This document shows, piece by piece, positions 9,082 to 18,204 of a stretch of 64,000 nt of DNA. The stretch lies in NCBI GenBank assembly GCA_963842355.1, contig CAWJGC010000011.1:682001-746000 (forward strand). Direction: 5' to 3'. The notes under the pieces were generated by a model. The model did not search any database. It saw only the letters and a program-made list of their open reading frames with translations, and was not told where the DNA came from. The stretch's first letter is position 1; every line of letters starts with the position of its first letter. The DNA comes from JASHPR01 sp963842355. GTDB taxonomy: Bacteria > Actinomycetota > Actinomycetes > Streptosporangiales > Streptosporangiaceae. The translations under genes were made by a program, and so were the position numbers.

Positions 9082-9213
9082 ATGTCCGGAACAACGCCTG
9101 AGCCGTCCCGGGCGCGGGGCAGGCACGACTTCGCCGGCAAGGTCGCGATCGTGACCGGCGCGGCGCAGGGCATCGTCCCCGACGAGCATGCAGGCCGAGA
9201 AGCTCATCGGTGA
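9082..9213 (+). pseudogene. SDR oxidoreductase, N-terminal stub
   Basis: A 43-residue ORF beginning MSGTTPEPS and reaching the SDR nucleotide-binding motif GKVAIVTGAAQGI, after which it breaks off and stops. In a shifted frame the following 60 bases read MQAEKLIGDRARAAGRDPE to a stop at 9246, which looks like the tail of a protein whose middle is deleted. The leader repeats that of the TetR gene at 7900-7930. No Tyr/Lys catalytic pair remains. Confidence 0.6.
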
Positions 9214-9257
9214 CCGCGCCCGGGCCGCCGGCCGTGACCCGGAGTAAGGAGGGCCGC

Positions 9258-10120
9258 ATGCGCTACGGCGTCGTGTTGTTCACCAGTGACCGCGGCATCA
9301 CCCCGGCGCGGGCGGCCCAGGCGGCCGAGGCCGCGGGCTTCGACCGCTTCTCCGTGCCCGAGCACACGCATATCCCGGCCCGCCGCCAGGCACCGCACCC
9401 CCGGACCGGCACGCAGGAGCTACCCGACGACCGTTACCTGCGTACGCTCGACCCCTGGGTGTCGCTGGGCACGGCGGCGGCCGTGACGTCGACGATCGGG
9501 CTCGCCACGGCCGTGGCCCTGCCGGCCGAGCACGATCCGATCGCGCTGGCCAAGACCATCGCCTCGCTTGACCACCTATCCGGCGGGCGGGTCGTGCTGG
9601 GCGTGGGGTTCGGCTGGAACCTCGACGAACTCGCCGACCATGGCGTGCCAGCCGCCGGCGGCGCACCGTGCTGCGCGAGTACCTCGAGGCCATGCAGGCC
9701 CTCTGGTCCCAGGACGAGGCCAGCTACTCGGGCTCGTTCGTGAGCTTCGCGGGTTCCTGGGCCTGGCCCAAGCCGGTGCAGCAGCCGCGCGTGCCGATCC
9801 TGGTCGGCGCGGGCGGCACCGAGAAGACGTTCGCCTGGATCGCCAGGTCGGCCGACGGGTGGCTGACCTCGCCCGGCGAGACCGGCCTCGACGCGAAGCT
9901 GACGCTGCTGCACGGGGCCTGGCGCGAGGCCGGGCGAGCGGGCTGGCCGCAGGTCACCGTGCTGGCCGGCCGGCCGGACCCGGACGCGCTGGCGCGCTGG
10001 CGCGAGGCTGGCGTGACCGACGTGGCGTTCGGCCTGCCCGACCGGTCCGAGGACGAGGTGGTCGCCTACCTCGGCCGGCTGGGGGCACGGCTCGGCCTGG
10101 CGCCCGTCCCGGCCGCGTGA
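9258..10120 (+). pseudogene. LLM-class F420-dependent oxidoreductase, frameshifted
   Basis: A luciferase-like (TIM-barrel) F420-type oxidoreductase of about 285 residues. The first half has MRYGVVLFTSDRGITP, FDRFSVPEHTHI, LDHLSGGRVVLGVGFGWN; the second half has LREYLEAMQALW, PVQQPRVPILVGAGG and the C-terminal VAYLGRLGARLG. The two halves are in different frames, with the switch near 9650. The start ATG has an excellent AAGGAGGG site at 9246-9253. LLM enzymes often sit in steroid/lipid catabolic clusters, matching the neighbours. Confidence 0.8.
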
Positions 10121-10165
10121 CGACCGGTTCGGCGAGCGGGTCGCGGCCGTGGTCGAACCCGGCCG

Positions 10166-11407
10166 CTAGGGCCCGGCCGGGGCAGATGGCGCGCCGGATG
10201 GCTGGCGCCGGAAGATGAGCAGGGCGATGTCGTCGCGGGCCGGCTCGGCGCCGACCATGGCCCCCATGACCGCGGCGCAAGCCGCCTCGGGCGGTTCGGC
10301 GCGCAGCGCCCGGCAGAGCCGGTCCAGGCCGTCGTCCAGCGGGTGCTCCCGGCGCTCGACCAGGCCGTCGGTGCACAGGCACAGCAGGCCGCCCGGCGGG
10401 ATCTTCACGGTCGTCACCCTCCGCCGCACGTCGCGGTCCACGCCGATCATCAGGTCCCACGCGACGTCGGCCACCTCGGCGGGCTGGCCCGCCGCCCCGA
10501 CCACCGGCGGGATGTGCCCGGCCGACGAGACGTGCACCCGGTCCAGCGTCTCGTCGAACACCGCGTACAGCACGGTGGCCAGCGCGCCGGGCTCGAAATG
10601 CTGAATCTTGCGGTCGAGCCGGGTGAGGACCTCGGCCGGGTCGCGGGTCTCCAGCGCATAGGCGCGTAGCGCGCTGCGCATCCGTCCCATGATGACCGCG
10701 GCCGGCAGGCCGGACCCGGCCACGTCCCCCACGACCATGCACAGCTCACCGGACGGGAGCGTGAACGCGTCGTACCAGTCGCCTCCCACCGCGCCGTGAC
10801 CGGGGATGAAGCGGGCGGCCATCTCCGCCCCTTTCACGACCGGGAGCGCGGAAGGAAGCAGGCTGCGCTGCAGCGCGGTCGCCGCGGCCCGGTCGGCCCG
10901 GGTCGTCATGGACTGCACGGCGGCCGCCGCGCGGTCCGCCGCGAGCTGCAACAGGTCGGCGTCCTCGCTGGTGAACCGGCGGTCGGTCAGCGAGCCGACG
11001 TGCAGCACGCCGATCACCCGGCCGCCCGCCACCATCGGCACGCCCATCAGCGAGCGGATCCCCTTCGCCATCAGGATCGGGTTGAGCACGGTCGAGTGAT
11101 CGACGCGGTCCAGGATCACCGGCCGGTGCTCAGCGGCGATGCGCCCGGCGAAACCCCGGCCGACCGGGATGCGCACGCCCTGGCGCACCTCCTCCTCCAG
11201 CCCGGCGGCCGCCGTCGCGATCAGCTGCCCGGAGGAGAAGTCCAGCAGCAGCACCGCGGCCGTGTCGGCTTCCAGCACCTCCTTGGCCCGGCGGAGCAGC
11301 TCATCCAGCAGATCCTGGTCATCCAGGCGGGACAGGGCTGCGTCCGTGAGCGACTGGATGTCCCGCAGCCGGTCTTCGGCGGGATCGCCGTTTGCCTGCG
11401 CCGTCAC
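10166..11407 (-). CDS. GAF domain SpoIIE-type serine phosphatase
   Basis: A 413-residue sensor phosphatase. A GAF domain occupies about residues 35-185 and a PP2C/SpoIIE domain about 195-400, with metal-binding acids in GGDWYDAF, VVGDVAGSG, CTDGLVERR and the terminal RDDIALL. It should dephosphorylate a STAS-domain anti-sigma antagonist in a partner-switching cascade; a STAS gene lies divergently beside it. A GTG at 11407 is chosen over farther upstream starts because AGGAGG lies 9-10 bases before it and the extension has no family similarity. Confidence 0.85.
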   Translation of the reverse strand: MTAQANGDPAEDRLRDIQSLTDAALSRLDDQDLLDELLRRAKEVLEADTAAVLLLDFSSGQLIATAAAGLEEEVRQGVRIPVGRGFAGRIAAEHRPVILDRVDHSTVLNPILMAKGIRSLMGVPMVAGGRVIGVLHVGSLTDRRFTSEDADLLQLAADRAAAAVQSMTTRADRAAATALQRSLLPSALPVVKGAEMAARFIPGHGAVGGDWYDAFTLPSGELCMVVGDVAGSGLPAAVIMGRMRSALRAYALETRDPAEVLTRLDRKIQHFEPGALATVLYAVFDETLDRVHVSSAGHIPPVVGAAGQPAEVADVAWDLMIGVDRDVRRRVTTVKIPPGGLLCLCTDGLVERREHPLDDGLDRLCRALRAEPPEAACAAVMGAMVGAEPARDDIALLIFRRQPSGAPSAPAGP

Positions 11408-11610
11408 CTCGATGAGCCTCCTACCCTCGGAACGTGGACATGAACCGTTCCGGCGGCCGGGGCCGCCCGGGCGGGCCGCTGCTGGCGGATTCCGCCCCCG
11501 GCGGTTGCGGCCGTCTGGGCCGGCCAGCATAATATCGCTGCGGTGATCCCCCGCGGGCAGGTCACCGCAGGGTCCAGAGACGCGGCCCACATCTCCTCTT
11601 ACCGCGACGG

Positions 11611-12057
11611 GTGGTGGTGGCTGTGTCTCCTGAGCACTATTCGGTGGTGTGGGTCGGCCAAGTGGCCGTGATCTCGCTGCCGGGCGAGATCGATATATCC
11701 AACGCGGACCGGGTCCGCGAGGATCTGCTGTCGATCGTCAATCGCGGCGCGACCCTGCTGGTCGTGGATATGAGCGCGACCACGTTCTGTGATTCCGCGG
11801 GAATCAACGCCATGGTTCGCGCCTTCAAGCGGGCCACCGCCAACGGAACGGGAATGCGGCTGGTCGTCACCGGGCCGGCCGTGCTGCGGGTATTCGCCAT
11901 CACCGGGGTCGACCATCTGATCGACGTCTACCCGAGCGTGGCCGTGGCCATGGCCGCCACCGACCAGCCGGGTCCGGGCGGGAAGGCGCAGCCCGGGTAC
12001 GCCACCACGCATACGGACCACGCCGACCCCGACGGCCGGGCCGCCCGGTCCGGCTGA
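11611..12057 (+). CDS. STAS-domain anti-sigma factor antagonist
   Basis: A 148-residue protein. The STAS domain (residues 5-110) has the antagonist pattern VISLPGEIDISNADRV and the phosphorylatable serine in TTFCDSAGI; a disordered polar tail follows. It is expected to be phosphorylated by a HATPase anti-sigma factor and reactivated by a SpoIIE phosphatase such as its divergent neighbour. The start is ambiguous: GTG codons at 11611, 11614, 11617 and 11623 are all in frame and no ribosome site decides. About 200 bases separate it from the phosphatase start. Confidence 0.8.
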   Translation: MVVAVSPEHYSVVWVGQVAVISLPGEIDISNADRVREDLLSIVNRGATLLVVDMSATTFCDSAGINAMVRAFKRATANGTGMRLVVTGPAVLRVFAITGVDHLIDVYPSVAVAMAATDQPGPGGKAQPGYATTHTDHADPDGRAARSG

Positions 12058-12091
12058 CCCGCTAGCGGCCCACGCCGGGTGAACATGCGCC

Positions 12092-12587
12092 CTACGCGGA
12101 CGTCGGATACGGACGAGGCGAGGTCGGCCCGGTCTCCTTGGCCTGCTCGACCCGGTCACCGAGCTCGCTGGCCTCGGCCTCGCTCAGCCGGGCGCGCAGG
12201 GCCGGCCAGACCTGGTTCTCCTCGAAGGCGATGTGATCGCGCCCCGCGCCGATGAACTCGCTCAGCAAGCCCTCGAAGTCCGGGTCACCGGCCTCCGCCC
12301 GGGCCAGGCTGGCCAGGATCTCCTGGCCTTCCCGCTCCTGGCTGATCGCCTGATCGGCAAGCTGGTCGCCGTAGGGCAGGCGGTCGCGGACCGCCGGCCA
12401 GAGGTACATCTCCTCGGCCGCCTCGTGCCTGGACTCCTCGGTGATCAGGGTCTCGGCCATCTTCTTTCGCAGGGCGAGCTGGTCCGGGCCAGGCTCCGGT
12501 GGCTGCCGTGGGCCCGGATTCAAGTTCCGACAGCATCTGCCTGACTTGCTCATGATCGCGGCTCAGTACCTCGAACGCGCTCGGCAT
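12092..12587 (-). pseudogene. Hemerythrin HHE-domain protein, frameshifted
   Basis: An alpha-helical HHE/hemerythrin-like protein of about 165 residues that would bind a di-iron centre. Ligand motifs are present: LSRDHEQVRQML in the first frame, then HEAAEEMYLWPAV and DHIAFEENQVWPAL in another. The frame changes near 12485-12495, just after GPTAATG. Without the indel the gene would be complete. The family senses or stores oxygen or responds to redox stress; a role here is not shown. Confidence 0.8.
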
Positions 12588-12653
12588 GGTTCCTCCCGGC
12601 TGGACGGCTGGACCCGTCGCGAGGCCCTCTTCCCCCTGGCCTGGCCGTAAACC

Positions 12654-13304
12654 TCAGGCCTGGAGCGGGACCGAGGCTGTCCGCGCGGCCGCCAGCTTCA
12701 GGAAGGCCGAGGCACGCCCGAACACCTCGCCGACGGTATGACCGGCTAGCTGAGCCTGGTAGGCCCGATACCGCGCCATCTCCCAGGCCTGCCCGCGGGG
12801 TGAGAGCGAAGCGAACGTCGGCTCGGGCAGCCAATTCCACCTCCAGTCCGTGATGCGGCCCTCGCCCGCGCCGGGGCGGCCGGCATCCGGGCAGATGAAA
12901 TCAACGTGATCGACATCATGGCCCATCTGGTTGCGGACAAAACGGAGGCCAGCCAGGGTTTCCTCGATCAGGCGGCGCTCCGCGGGAGGGTGGCCGGCCA
13001 TGACGCCGTCATAGGCGTCCGGGTGATAGCGCACCAGCGTGCTGTCGACGATCGTGACCCACCACACCGCCTCGCCGATAACCGTGAATCCTCGCGGCCG
13101 GTCCCACGCCCTGACCCTGGGCAGCCGTTCGGTCGCGTCGCTCATCGCGGTGATGGACCACTCGAGCGCGTTCAGCTCGGCCGTCGGGTCGGTCTTCTTC
13201 TCACGGTTCCATGCGACGCGGCACCGAGCGGAGCAGAACCGGCCGTGCTCGCGGCGGGGCGCGAAGACCGCACCGCACTGCTCGCAGCTCCGGGTATCGG
13301 CCAT
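12654..13304 (-). CDS. Hypothetical protein with N-terminal zinc-ribbon
   Basis: A 216-residue protein beginning with a four-Cys treble-clef motif (CEQCGAVF...FCSARCR, residues 7-28), similar to those in proteins that warn of or bind nucleic acids or ribosomal sites. The rest (VVWWVTIVDSTLVRYHPDAY-like core, GLRFVRNQMGHDVDHVDF) is helical and resembles no family I can name. It is transcribed away from the universal stress gene, sharing a 97-base intergenic region. Confidence 0.65.
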   Translation of the reverse strand: MADTRSCEQCGAVFAPRREHGRFCSARCRVAWNREKKTDPTAELNALEWSITAMSDATERLPRVRAWDRPRGFTVIGEAVWWVTIVDSTLVRYHPDAYDGVMAGHPPAERRLIEETLAGLRFVRNQMGHDVDHVDFICPDAGRPGAGEGRITDWRWNWLPEPTFASLSPRGQAWEMARYRAYQAQLAGHTVGEVFGRASAFLKLAAARTASVPLQA

Positions 13305-13312
13305 CTCGCCAT

Positions 13313-13324
13313 GTTACGCGTAAC
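13313..13324 (+). promoter_or_regulatory. 12-bp palindrome between divergent genes
   Basis: GTTACGCGTAAC is a perfect palindrome 9 bases from the start of the zinc-ribbon gene and 78 bases before the universal stress gene. It is a candidate operator for either; the binding protein is unknown. Confidence 0.35.
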
Positions 13325-13401
13325 GCCGGGCTGCAACGTGAGATCTTGGATACCGAAACTCATGGCCGCCGGAATGGCGGGCCCCGGGAAAGGAGCAGGC
13401 A

Positions 13402-13842
13402 ATGCCTGGAATCGTCGTGGGCGTGGACGGCTCACCTAACTCCGAACGCGCACTTGACTGGGCGATGAGAGAGGCCGGAGCGCTGCATGCCCCGCTCACC
13501 GTCGTGGCCGTGCACGAGGTCGCGAAGAGCTACTGGGGCCACAACCCGGTGATCGGGCAGGCGGACCAGCCCCTGCTGGATCAACTGCGCCAGGCCGCCG
13601 AGCAGATGATAAGCCGGGCCGGCGACCGGCTGGGCGATGCCGCCAGGCCGGCCTCGGTGAAGGTCCACGCCGTGAACGGCTTCGTGGTCAAGGAACTGCT
13701 CGACGCCTCGCGCGATGCCGACGTGGTCGTGCTCGGCGCGCGCGGCGGAAGCGGTTTCACCCGGCTGCTGATGGGCTCGGTGAGCACCGAGGTCGTCCAG
13801 CACTCGGCCTGCCCCGTCGTGATCGTCCCGCCCGGGAAGTGA
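13402..13842 (+). CDS. Universal stress protein (UspA family)
   Basis: A 146-residue single USP domain with the ATP-binding signature intact: VGVDGSPNSERAL near the N-terminus and GARGGSGFTRLLMGSVS (G-2X-G-9X-G-S/T) near residues 113-130. ATG follows GGAAAGGAG. It overlaps the next gene by 4 bases (GTGA), forming a USP / KdpD-USP operon, presumably for stress or dormancy adaptation. Confidence 0.9.
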   Translation: MPGIVVGVDGSPNSERALDWAMREAGALHAPLTVVAVHEVAKSYWGHNPVIGQADQPLLDQLRQAAEQMISRAGDRLGDAARPASVKVHAVNGFVVKELLDASRDADVVVLGARGGSGFTRLLMGSVSTEVVQHSACPVVIVPPGK

Positions 13843-14975
13843 ACAGGTCCGGCACCCTGCGCACCTACCTCGGGATTGCCCCTGGAGTGGGGAAGACCTA
13901 CACGATGCTGCGGCACGGACGCGCCCAGCGGCGCTGCGGCGTCGACACGGTCGTCGCCTACTGGGAGCGCCACGGGCGGCCGGCGACCGCCGCCCAGGTC
14001 GATGATCTCGAAATTCTCCCCCCGCGGACGGTCGCCTACCGGGGCGCCAGCTTCGACGAGCTGGACGTCGCCGCGGTTCTGGACCGTCGCCCGGAGCTGG
14101 CCCTGGTGGACGAGCTCGCCCACGCGAACCTCCCCGGCGAGCGCCACGCGAAACGCTGGCAGGACATGAGCGAATTGCTGGCGGGCGGCATCGACGTCTA
14201 TACGACACTCAACGTCGCCAATATCGAATCGCTGCGTCAGGCCGTCTCCCGGATCACCGGCACGCGCCCGGCCGAGCCCGTGCCGGACGCGTTCGTGCGA
14301 GGCGGCGAGATCGAGCTGGTCGACCTGGCCCCGTCGGCGCTGCGGCACCGGCTGGCCCAGGGCCTGGTCTTCCCGGCCGACCGCGCCGACGCGGCGCTGG
14401 CGGGCTATTACCGGTTCGCGAACCTGGCCGCGCTGCGTGAGCTCGCGCAGCTCTGGCTCGATGACCACGTCCCCGATCCGGTCGCGGCGTTCCTGGCCGC
14501 CCGGGGCGCCAGCGAGGCGGTGCAGGCCTCGGTCATCGTGGTCGGCCTGGGGGGGTCACCCGCCGACGAATGGCTCATCCGCTACGCCGCCCATCTCGCC
14601 GGGCTGTCCGAGGCCAGGCTCCAGGGGGTGCACGTCCGGGCCATGGACCACCTCGACCAGACGCCGGGCGCGCGGCTGGACGAGGACCGCCGGCTGCTGG
14701 CCGAACGGCACGGGACGCTACGTGAGGTCAGGGCCGACGACCCCGCGTCCGGGCTGATCCGGGCCGCACGCGAGGCCGGCGCCTGCCAGCTCGTGATCGG
14801 GACCCGCCGCCGGTCGCGCTGGTCGCGCCTGCTGACCGGGTCCACGGTGGCCGACCAGGTGCTCCGCACGGCTGGCGACCTGCCCGTCCAGGTCGTGAAC
14901 GTCGGGCGGCCGGACCAGCACAGCGACCACTGGCGCCGCCCCGGGCACGAGGCCGGGCAGCGCCGCCGAGCCTGA
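13839..14975 (+). CDS. KdpD N-terminal domain fused to a USP domain, no kinase
   Basis: A 378-residue hybrid. Residues 1-210 match the sensory KdpD domain with Walker A (GIAPGVGKT) and ALVDELAHANLPGERHAKRW; residues 225-360 are a USP domain ending GTRRRSRWSRLLTGSTVADQVL. The four membrane helices and histidine-kinase core of true KdpD are absent. It could be a K+/c-di-AMP- or ATP-sensing soluble module rather than a two-component sensor; the ligand is inferred. It is translationally coupled to the preceding USP. Confidence 0.8.
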   Translation: MNRSGTLRTYLGIAPGVGKTYTMLRHGRAQRRCGVDTVVAYWERHGRPATAAQVDDLEILPPRTVAYRGASFDELDVAAVLDRRPELALVDELAHANLPGERHAKRWQDMSELLAGGIDVYTTLNVANIESLRQAVSRITGTRPAEPVPDAFVRGGEIELVDLAPSALRHRLAQGLVFPADRADAALAGYYRFANLAALRELAQLWLDDHVPDPVAAFLAARGASEAVQASVIVVGLGGSPADEWLIRYAAHLAGLSEARLQGVHVRAMDHLDQTPGARLDEDRRLLAERHGTLREVRADDPASGLIRAAREAGACQLVIGTRRRSRWSRLLTGSTVADQVLRTAGDLPVQVVNVGRPDQHSDHWRRPGHEAGQRRRA

Positions 14976-14981
14976 CGCGGG

Positions 14982-15182
14982 TCAGCGCCGCCGGCGTTTG
15001 CGCAGGATCAGCCAGCCGGACAGCAGGGCGCCTGCGGCCGCGAGCGGCGCCAGGCCGCGCGGAAGCCGCGCGGCCACGCGGGCGCTCAGGCCGGCGATAT
15101 CCTGCCGGGCGTGCTGCTCCGCATCGGCCGCGGCCGCCGGGTTCTCCACGGCCGCGCCGACCGCCGCTCGCCTGGTCCTCAT
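14982..15182 (-). CDS. Small membrane-anchored protein
   Basis: A 66-residue protein with a polar N-terminal half, one hydrophobic segment (LAPLAAAGALLSGWLIL, residues 45-61) and a strongly basic end (RKRRRR). It looks like a tail-anchored membrane protein. An upstream in-frame ATG at 15287 would add 35 residues, but that extension reaches into the region just before the sigma-factor gene. Function unknown; it could instead be non-coding. Confidence 0.4.
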   Translation of the reverse strand: MRTRRAAVGAAVENPAAAADAEQHARQDIAGLSARVAARLPRGLAPLAAAGALLSGWLILRKRRRR

Positions 15183-15320
15183 GTGCGGCCAGTACCCGCC
15201 TGCCCGCCGGGTTAACACCGGCCCGAACGGGCCCGCCGCGGGGTTGGACCTCGCGGAAAATGTTTGAGCTTCGCACGGGGGGCACAACGTGACGAGTTCC
15301 GTTGTGGAGAGGTGATCGTC

Positions 15321-16157
15321 ATGAGTGCTTCAGTCACCCGGCTGCCCACGTGCCCGCCCGAGGCAGAACGGGCGAGCGATCAGGCCCTGGTGCGGCTGGT
15401 CCAGTCGCTGCCGCGCGGCAGCGGCGAGCATGAGGCCGCCTGCGAGGCGCTCGTTACCAGGTATCAGGCGCTGGTTCGCTCGTGTGCCCAGCGCTACTGG
15501 CAGAGCCCCGAGCCGCAGGAAGAGCTGATGCAGGTCGGGTACGTGGGCCTGCTCAAGGCGATCAACAACTTCGACCCCGAGGTCGGGAGCAACCTCGCGG
15601 CCTACGCTCAGCCGTGCGTCAGCGGCGAGATCAAGCGGCACTTCCGCGACAAGCGCTGGCAGGTCCATGTGAAACGGTCCGCGCAGGAGCTGCGGCTCGA
15701 ACTGCGGCGAGCCCGGGCCGAGCTGACCCAGCGCCTGGCCAGGTCGCCGCGAGCCGAGGAACTGGCCAGGCACCTGGGCATCAGCGACGCTGACCTGCTG
15801 GATGCCCAGCGCGCCGACATGGTCTTCCAGGCCTCGTCCCTGGACGCGCCGGTCTCGGACGGGCCCGACACCGCCAGCCTGGCCGACCTCATGGGCGCGG
15901 ACGATCCGCAGCTCGAGCACACGCTGGACATGGAGGCCGTCTGGACGCACTGGCGCGACCTGCCAGAACGCCAGCAGCGCCTGCTGATGATGCGGTTCTA
16001 CGGGAACATGACCCAGACCGAGATCGGCGAGCGGCTCGGCATCTCGCAGATGCACGTGTCCAGGCTGCTGGCCGCGGCCCTGGACTACCTGCGCGGATGC
16101 ATCGTCGGCCCGGACCCCGGCGAGCCGGGCTCGCCGGCATCCGACCCCGGCTCGTAG
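15321..16157 (+). CDS. SigB/SigF-type RNA polymerase sigma factor
   Basis: A 278-residue alternative sigma factor of the SigB/F/G class. Region 2 is recognisable in VGYVGLLKAINNFDPE and VSGEIKRHFRDKRW, region 3 in SPRAEELARHLGIS, and region 4 in LLMMRFYGNMTQTEIGERLGISQMHVSRLL. This class is controlled by anti-sigma/STAS/SpoIIE partner switching; all partner types lie within 8 kb. The ATG at 15321 is preceded by GGAGAGGTGA; upstream in-frame starts have no site. Confidence 0.9.
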   Translation: MSASVTRLPTCPPEAERASDQALVRLVQSLPRGSGEHEAACEALVTRYQALVRSCAQRYWQSPEPQEELMQVGYVGLLKAINNFDPEVGSNLAAYAQPCVSGEIKRHFRDKRWQVHVKRSAQELRLELRRARAELTQRLARSPRAEELARHLGISDADLLDAQRADMVFQASSLDAPVSDGPDTASLADLMGADDPQLEHTLDMEAVWTHWRDLPERQQRLLMMRFYGNMTQTEIGERLGISQMHVSRLLAAALDYLRGCIVGPDPGEPGSPASDPGS

Positions 16158-16180
16158 CGCCCGGGAGCGCCGGGCGGCGC

Positions 16181-18088
16181 TCAGTCGGCGGGAGGCTCGC
16201 CCGCGCGCAGGGCCAGCATGGTCACGTCGTCGCGCAGCTGGCCGCGGCAGAACTGCAGCACCACCTCGCGCACCCGGGACACCACGCGGTCAGCGGGCTG
16301 GCCTCCGAGCGCTGCCAGCTCGTCGGTCAGCCGGTCCTCGAAGAACACCATGTCCGGCCCGCACGCGCTGGTCAGCCCGTCGCTGAAGAAGAACAGCAGG
16401 TCGCCGGGGGCCAGCTCGATCTGCTGCGACGCGGGCTCCGCGTCATCGAAGATCCCCAGCGGCAGACCGCCTCCCTGGAGAACCTCGGTCCTCCCGTCCG
16501 GCTTGACCAGCACCGGCCACGGGTGCCCGGCGCTCCCGAGCACAACGTGCAGTCCGCCGTCCCGCCAGCGCAGGTGACCGACGCTCGCGGTGACGAAGCG
16601 GCTGCCGAACTCCTCCGCCATCATGATCTCGTTCGCGCTGCGCAGGATTTCCGCCGGGTCGGACTCCCAGTGCGCGAGCACCCGGATCGCGTGCCGCGCG
16701 GCTGCGGTCACCGCCGCCGCGTCCTGGCCCTTGCCGCAGACGTCGCCGATGGAGATGCCCCAGCCGGCCCGCGCAGGATAGACGTCGTAGAAATCGCCGC
16801 CCGTATCCTGGGCCCTGCTGGCCGGCGCGTGGCTCGCGGCCACCTCGACGCCGGGGATCTGGCGTAGCTGCCGCGGCAGCAGGCTGGCCTGCAGCGCGTT
16901 CGCGACCTCGGTGCTGTGCCGGAACATCCGGTCCGCGCGTATGGCCAGCGCGAGCTGCTCGCCGAGTTCCTCGACCAGCCCGACGTCGGCCATCCCGAAA
17001 TGCCCGCGTCCGGCGAGCTTGGCCAGGGTCAGGGCACCGTAGCTGTGCTCCCCGTCGGACAGCGGCACGCAGAGCACGGACGTCGATCCCAGCCGCATGA
17101 GCAACGGCACGCCGTCCGGGCCGGCGCCGAGGAGGCCCAGGTCCTCGGCGTGGGCGACCAGCAGCGAGCTACCCGACTCATGGACCTGCCCTGGCGCCGA
17201 GTCAGGCGGCGGGTCGACGGCCGCCACGGCCCGGGCCAGCTCATCGGACGGCTGGTCTTCCGGCCCGACGACCAGCTGCCGCCGCAGCCGCTGGTGCCGC
17301 TCCACGTCCAGGATCAGCCACGCGGCCAGCTCGCGGGACAGCAGCCGCGCGAAGCGCTGCATGGTCACCGACTCGCTGTGGTTGACGTTCTCCAGCAGGA
17401 TCCTGGCGGCCGAGGTCACCAGGTCGAGGCGGCGGGTGATCGCTTGCAGCGCGCCGTCGTCGGCCTTACCGCGCGGCTTCCGCCCGGCGTCGTCGGGGCC
17501 CGGCTCCACGCCCTGGCCGCCGCTACCCGGCGCGCCTACGGCGACGATCAGCTGGCCGGCTTCCCCGCGGGCCTGAACCGGGGACACGGTGACCTCGCGG
17601 TCCGCGGTGCCGTCAGCGGCCAGGACACCGCAGCGCAGCCGATGGATCTTGCCGGTGCGAATCACGGCGGCGAGCTGCGACTGCAGTGCGGCCCGGAAGG
17701 GCACGGCTATGAACGCGGTGAACGGCTTCCCGGTCGGGTAGCCGGAACCTGAGCCCGAGCCGACGAGCTGCCCGGCGGCCGAGTTCGCCCGCCGGACGGT
17801 GCCGTCCAGCCCGAGGAGGAACAAGGGCACCGGGGCCTGCTGGAAGATGGCCTGGAGCAGCCGCCGCTCGGTATGCGGGCCGCTCGCCAGGTCGCCGCCG
17901 AGATCACCGGCCGCGCCCGCGCCGGCCAGGGCCTCGGCGGCTCCGTCCAGTTCGGCCAGCGCGGCCTCGAGCAGGGGCCCGAGCTCGGCTCCTGATATCT
18001 CGGCCGCCTGCCGGAGCGCGTCGCCGCTGGCCTTGAGCCGGGCCGCCTCGTCGCGCGCCGCCCGCGGTCCCGCAGACTGTGCAGTCAA
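16181..18088 (-). CDS. PAS-GAF-SpoIIE sensor phosphatase
   Basis: A 635-residue multidomain phosphatase: N-terminal helices, a PAS domain around residues 75-180 (FQQAPVPLFLLGLDG), a GAF domain around 215-380 and a SpoIIE/PP2C domain from about 395. Catalytic metal ligands are seen in GGDFYDVY, ISIGDVCGKG, FFSDGLTSA and RDDVTMLAL. It ends 24 bases from the convergent sigma-factor stop. The start is a TTG at 18088, supported by GGAG 8 bases upstream. It is expected to dephosphorylate a STAS antagonist in response to a PAS/GAF signal. Confidence 0.85.
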   Translation of the reverse strand: MTAQSAGPRAARDEAARLKASGDALRQAAEISGAELGPLLEAALAELDGAAEALAGAGAAGDLGGDLASGPHTERRLLQAIFQQAPVPLFLLGLDGTVRRANSAAGQLVGSGSGSGYPTGKPFTAFIAVPFRAALQSQLAAVIRTGKIHRLRCGVLAADGTADREVTVSPVQARGEAGQLIVAVGAPGSGGQGVEPGPDDAGRKPRGKADDGALQAITRRLDLVTSAARILLENVNHSESVTMQRFARLLSRELAAWLILDVERHQRLRRQLVVGPEDQPSDELARAVAAVDPPPDSAPGQVHESGSSLLVAHAEDLGLLGAGPDGVPLLMRLGSTSVLCVPLSDGEHSYGALTLAKLAGRGHFGMADVGLVEELGEQLALAIRADRMFRHSTEVANALQASLLPRQLRQIPGVEVAASHAPASRAQDTGGDFYDVYPARAGWGISIGDVCGKGQDAAAVTAAARHAIRVLAHWESDPAEILRSANEIMMAEEFGSRFVTASVGHLRWRDGGLHVVLGSAGHPWPVLVKPDGRTEVLQGGGLPLGIFDDAEPASQQIELAPGDLLFFFSDGLTSACGPDMVFFEDRLTDELAALGGQPADRVVSRVREVVLQFCRGQLRDDVTMLALRAGEPPAD

Positions 18089-18204
18089 TATCGGTCTCCG
18101 TGTGCAGGTGAACCGGTCCAGGCGGGGCGGGCCAGGGCGCCGGGGCCCGGAAGCCGTGCCGAGCCCAGCCTATCCCGGGCGGCCCCGGCCCAGGTCAGTG
18201 TGGA

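Noticed and set aside
15240..15300. SigF-type autoregulatory promoter (GTTT and GGG elements) before the sigma gene
   Set aside because: GTTT is present at about 15261, but no convincing GGGTAT at the right spacing, so it is not reported as a promoter.
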